Source: Harmothoe impar
Taxonomy: Eukaryota; Annelida; Polychaeta; Phyllodocida; Polynoidae
DNA: 64,000 nucleotides
Assembly (NCBI GenBank): GCA_947462335.1
Contig: OX381713.1
Coordinates: forward strand, 19,646,381-19,710,380
Reading direction: 5' to 3'
Shown one piece after another: positions 59,860-64,000 of this stretch. A model generated the notes under the pieces. It ran no database searches and was not told where the DNA came from. It saw only the letters and a program-made list of their open reading frames with translations. A program made the position numbers and the translations under genes. Position 1 is the first letter of the stretch; every line of letters starts with the position of its first letter.

Positions 59860-60935
59860 TGTGGGAGGGGAGGCTCCCTTTTTTCCAGGATCATTTCCAA
59901 TTTTAATTTCTTCCCTTAGGAACTCACTTATGGGGATATCTTGAGGAGTTCTGACATTTCTAATAGCATACAACAGTGTGGAAGATGCAGCCAATGTATA
60001 GAGGATGAAGCCCAGGGCCTCACTTTACAAAGCCCCGTTTACACCCAGCATGTTAAAGCCGGATCAGGAAAGGAGCCTGTAACTGTGTGTGAAGTATGTA
60101 AGAAGAGCCTGGTGGCGTATGGCAGAACTAAATTAGGTTGTAATGGTATACTGGGGGAGGGGTAAGCACATGTGTATCTATGTGCACGTGTACACCCATA
60201 TATTAACCACACGCTGGTGTTGATGGTGCTATACATAAGCAATGTACTATAATATGGGCTGGCCACATGGACAGTGCCCATCTTTACATATATACATCAG
60301 TATGCACTGTTTTAACTATCCTTTAACTTATAGACTATGGCCGCATTAATTTACATTTTTGAAACATTTTGGTTACCGATTTTCCTGCTTTATATGCTGA
60401 TAAGGATACAAATCATGGGATAGCTTTGACATTGCTTTTAAACTAAGCCACAGTAGTAGTCCGTTCCAACGATGTTTCCACAACCTCTAACTGATTACAA
60501 CCAGCAACCTTCTTGGTCTTTCTAGGAAATGCAGGATTCCTAAATACCTGTGGCTGTGGTTTTAGCTGACATTTCTGTGTGCCATGAAGAAGTCATTTCA
60601 AAAATAGCAAGATCAGAAATGACTCAATCGAAGGCAGATGTTGGTCAGTAATAGCAGTATTTTCAATTAATATTCTTCCTTTCATGAAGTAAGGACGTAT
60701 GCACAACATTAGATAACTAACTCAATGTACTCTAGAGCCCTTTCACAATAATTCATCAATATATCTAATGATAGTTTAATCCATCATAGCTTCTACATAT
60801 TGAAACTATCAGAACTTGAGAAACCAATCCTATAATTCGCACAGCATGGATTCGTTTTATCAGCGGAATCCCGCTATTTGTGGTACAAATCATCTGCACC
60901 GAGCTGAAATATAGCGCAAGGTGTCATGTAAACAG
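59860..60935. other. No supported gene
   Basis: A 74-codon frame at 59941-60165 has two CxxC-like pairs but no splice or start support and is not called. The remainder is AT-rich unique sequence. Confidence 0.35.
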
Positions 60936-61034
60936 CCGCAGAATCACGACTCAGCACATCCACCAGATTCTCATCGCTCGTCAAAAAGTCACAGCAGCTT
61001 CTACAGAGAAAAAAGCCATCCGCGTTGCAGGTTG
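60936..61034 (+). CDS. Weak candidate exon, Ser/His-rich
   Basis: A 99-bp open segment lies between TGTAAACAG and a near-perfect donor TTG|GTAAGA. It encodes 33 residues beginning PQNHDSAHPPDSHRSSKSHS. The acceptor lacks a pyrimidine tract. Unspliced, the frame continues to 61334 with hydrophobic stretches. Confidence 0.25.
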
Positions 61035-61375
61035 GTAAGAGAAACCAGACTGCGTTGGGTCGGTAGATTTTCTTACAACCTTTTTCTCATTTATTTATCA
61101 GTGCCTTTTTATGAATTTATTTTTGTTTTACTGCTCAGATGGATAGGTGGAAGTATTTACAATGCAGTTCCTTTCTTATTGTCGTCGTTTCTTATGGTCG
61201 TGAATTTATTTTTGCGTTGCTGCTGCCCCTCTCGAATGTCGGGCACTAAGGAAGTGTTATTTTCTTGTTCATTATTCACTGTGACACTTGCACTCAGAAA
61301 CCATCTGCGTGAACTCAAACCGAGGCTGATTTAACAAAGCTTCCTGTCTGTCCTCCAATCAAACAGCAGCTACAG

Positions 61376-61495
61376 GTCACGTGCCCTTGGTGCTAACTTT
61401 TGACGCCAGGTGTTGAGGGGGGATGGAAGATGGCTTCCGGGATTTTAGCTCAGATGTTTGAAGGCACATTTCTTATCCCCTGTCTGCCCTTCTAA
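61376..61495 (+). promoter_or_regulatory. E-box plus YY1/ETS start region
   Basis: GGTCACGTGCC (CACGTG at 61378-61383) precedes GGAAGATGGCTTCCGGGA, in which a YY1-type start and an ETS site overlap. The ATG at 61430 gives a 21-codon frame (MASGILAQMFEG first) and an earlier ATG at 61423 gives MEDGFRDFSSDV. Either could be a first exon, but no clear donor is seen. Confidence 0.35.
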
Positions 61496-61499
61496 CTCG

Positions 61500-62660
61500 A
61501 CCCAAATCCCTTCCTATAGTCTCTAACCCGTCGAGGTTGTCAGTTTACCTCCTTTAGCTTCCTGTGGCCGTATGGCATTCATAGGATTCATTTGTTCTAT
61601 GCATTGTAACCAATAAATGGTTTCACTTTGGAGATCATTCTCTTACACATGTAGCACACTACTGTGGACCTAGCGCCAACGCAAAGCAGCTCCATTTATA
61701 TCAAACTGCGCAACACGACACTAACCCTTGGGATGATACAATGTAAATAATCCATAGCGTATTTACTTTTATAGTTCAGTTATATTTTCTCATGTTACTA
61801 GACACATTGTATCATGCAGTGTTTCAGCGAATCGGGATCTCAAATATTATAATATAACAAGTGATTACTCTACGTTCAACTGGCTCTAGTACTTTGGTTG
61901 TAACTAGAGATAATTTCGGACGGTTGTGTGGAAGTCGTCCTCCCTAGTTATTATCTAACATAATATAGTATGTTAACACGATTTATCCTGCTCCTAAATC
62001 CAACTGCATCCCAAACCTGGTACATTAGGACATGAAATATGTCATTAGATAAATAGCCACTAGTTTAGATCTCTAGTTCCCACTCACCTACAGATCACTC
62101 ACATACCCAGATCCAAAACCAAGTCTTTACCGGGGTCTATCCTTGAACATGAGGCGTCTTGATTTAGTGACAGCTGTCACTGCTTCATACCAAGAAGACA
62201 TCAGACATGCTGGATATTCTAAATATCCAACATGGCCGCTATAGTCACAGCGGGGTATTGCCATGCACCGGTAAATTGACATGCACTATCATGGGCGTGA
62301 AAGAGTATGATGAATTGTAGAGGGCATATGTTATATTCTTTGCTATTTTAAGTCCTACACTGGATCTCTCACGAGCAGAAGTCCGATCTGTGATAGGTAT
62401 ACCAGTCTGATATAAAATATCCACTTTGAATTAGACTTTCTACTACAATACCCTCTTGTGAAGAAAGCAAGTATTTTGTGATAAAACAGACTATACTATC
62501 TACCAAATATTTCCCAGCTAACAAAATATAGGCCTAGTAAATCTCACAAACAATTAGAATGCAAGCACTTCACGGACGGCCATGCCAGACTCCACGAAAA
62601 TGCCTGTAGCAATTCTCACGTAAGGGAGGTTTTTTAGGGAGTCAGGAGGCAGGAAGCGGG
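61500..62660. other. No supported gene
   Basis: AT-rich unique sequence with an AATAAA at about 61612 of unknown relevance. Confidence 0.4.
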
Positions 62661-62672
62661 GGGAAGGGGGCA

Positions 62673-62703
62673 GGAGGCAGGAGGCAGGAGGCAGGAGGCA
62701 GGA
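62673..62703. repeat. (GGAGGCA)n heptamer repeat
   Basis: Four to five tandem heptamers, with related GGAGGCAGG words upstream from 62644. Confidence 0.85.
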
Positions 62704-62924
62704 TTCAGGACACAGCTCGGTCTACCGAGGATGAAGTATCAGGCCAGCGGTGGTTGGGTTGAAGGATGAGGTCCATGGGCAAGGATCCAGGATGAGGACA
62801 CCCAGCCAGACATGTCAACATAGAACACTTACAGGTATCTGTACAACATCACCTACCTACCTAGGAGGATCCAGACACCACACCCTAACCCTATATCTAT
62901 ATACATATCTATACATCCCTCCAG

Positions 62925-63064
62925 GCCATCCAGACAGGAGAGGGGATGGGGTGGAGGGGCTGAGGAGGACTAGAGGAACACACAGGAGACGCCAAGGGGT
63001 GAAGCAGCCTCAAAGGAAGAGGAGGAAAGGAAAAGAAGGTTACACCACTGCAACTGATCCTTGA
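62925..63064 (+). CDS. Candidate terminal exon with a basic C-terminus
   Basis: After TATACATCCCTCCAG the only long open frame encodes 45 residues from HPDRRGDGVEGLRRTRGTHR to a strongly basic QPQRKRRKGKEGY segment and a TGA at 63062-63064. AATAAA follows at 63076-63081. The frame also stays open upstream to 62750. The basic tail could bind nucleic acid or heparin, which is a guess. Upstream exons are unknown. Confidence 0.38.
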
Positions 63065-63075
63065 CTCTGGTGATT

Positions 63076-63081
63076 AATAAA
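63076..63081 (+). terminator. Polyadenylation signal
   Basis: AATAAA 12 bases after the candidate stop at 63064, which would give a very short 3' untranslated region. Confidence 0.35.
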
Positions 63082-64000
63082 GGAACCATTATGTACCTTT
63101 TTCTGCCCCTACCTTCTCCTTCCCGCAGTAAAAAGGCCTCATATACAAGGCCTGTCCTGACACAGGATATGGTGCATCAGGCAGGGAGGGGCAACTGAAA
63201 TGACACCCAGATTGAGGTAGGGGTAGCTACTGTACTGGTTCTATTTATCACCCGGGCAGAGACCTGCTCAATACCACCCTTTAGCCCCTGATATTTTTAT
63301 GTCAATACCAATGTACCCTGTGATTAAATGAGCATTTTTACGATCCCTGGCCCGGGGAGTTGAGTTAAGGGATAGAGATTTGTAGATGTACAGAAAGAGA
63401 AGTACAGGTGGGGGCAGAACTTCGAACATGCACAGACACAGTAGAGCATGGGAAAGGAGAGAGAGATGAAGGAAAGAGGGGTGAGTGGGACAATGAGTGG
63501 TGGAGGGGGGAGGGTTAGAGGGAGGAGTGTACAAAGGGCACATAGTGCACAAAGATATCTTCCAGGTTGGAGGTGAGACAAGAGTTGTTTATGTCCTGAC
63601 CTATTGGCAACCTCTCAGCAGTCATTTTAACCCGATGAAACAAAGGTTCTTCTACATTTCAAGGATACAGTGTCATTGCATTTCTTTGATATTGTATATA
63701 GGAAGGATACATCTTACCACATTTGAACTCCCAACATAGGATCAGCTCAACTATTTTGGTAAAACAGATACTGAGGCAAATATCAGATTTTTCCAGGGCC
63801 ATGACTGTGAGACTTCTGGAATCAGAGCTTGTCACCATCATATCACCAGTCACTAAATCTCTGTAGACAACTCCAACTGTATAACACAGGTAATGGGACA
63901 TTTATAACAAATAGATAAGCCCTAAGTATAGGAAGATAACTACAGGCTAAGAGCCCCAGTCCTCTGTCTACCATTGACATAATTCATAGCATCTCGCTGT
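63082..64000. other. No supported gene
   Basis: A purine-rich stretch at 63440-63530 and otherwise unique sequence. I see nothing else to report. Confidence 0.45.

Noticed and set aside
1..64000. A prokaryotic-type defence system, CRISPR array or gene cluster
   Set aside because: No long adjacent genes, spacers or ribosome binding sites. All tandem arrays are minisatellites without unique spacers.

Overview
This is a eukaryotic window, almost certainly from an invertebrate animal and probably marine. The evidence is low gene density, many short-inverted-repeat DNA elements (MITE-like), many minisatellites, GT-AG intron signals, polyadenylation signals and animal-type promoter motifs. It has no operons, ribosome binding sites, rRNA genes, CRISPR arrays or phage genes. 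The repeat landscape resembles amphioxus or a lophotrochozoan, but that is an impression and I cannot name the organism. I scanned for tRNA-like sequences by eye and found none I would support.

The best coding region is a minus-strand gene at 14.45-16.3 kb. It is a 467-codon open exon plus an upstream exon joined in frame across a 152-bp intron. The predicted protein is disordered and highly charged, and carries two protein phosphatase 1 docking-type motifs. Most other coding calls are short exons inferred from splice sites and open frames: plus strand at 3.06-3.57, 23.96, 29.77, 41.39, 47.84, 55.48 joined to 57.13, and 62.93 kb, and minus strand at 18.35-18.8 kb. None is recognised as a known family, and several could be chance.

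Promoter-like clusters lie at 19.6, 32.2 (a perfect RFX X-box), 42.87, 45.32 (ZNF143 motif), 47.11 (CTCF-like, GC box, E-box), 54.42, 58.61 (CRE plus ATGGCGGC start) and 61.38 kb. Several sit directly beside plausible start codons.

Mobile-element remnants dominate the rest. A foldback structure with arms of about 0.9 kb occupies 8.87-11.79 kb, and one arm carries a near-perfect 239-bp duplication. At least ten families of small inverted-repeat elements occur. Four have two or three copies in the window, and several have recognisable target-site duplications (TA, or six bases).

Tandem arrays include a block-homogenised GGGGCA/GGGGTA hexamer array (2.07 kb), a 45-bp array (4.0 kb), a 31-bp array with a six-unit higher-order repeat (27.9 kb), a 66-bp array open on both strands (30.9 kb), and a 23-bp array (59.7 kb). 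The 48.6-54.3 kb interval is AT-rich, poor in repeats, and holds paired POU octamers and a CArG box. I see no convincing complete defence, toxin or biosynthetic system. The notable content is repeat biology, one unfamiliar gene and several candidate promoters.
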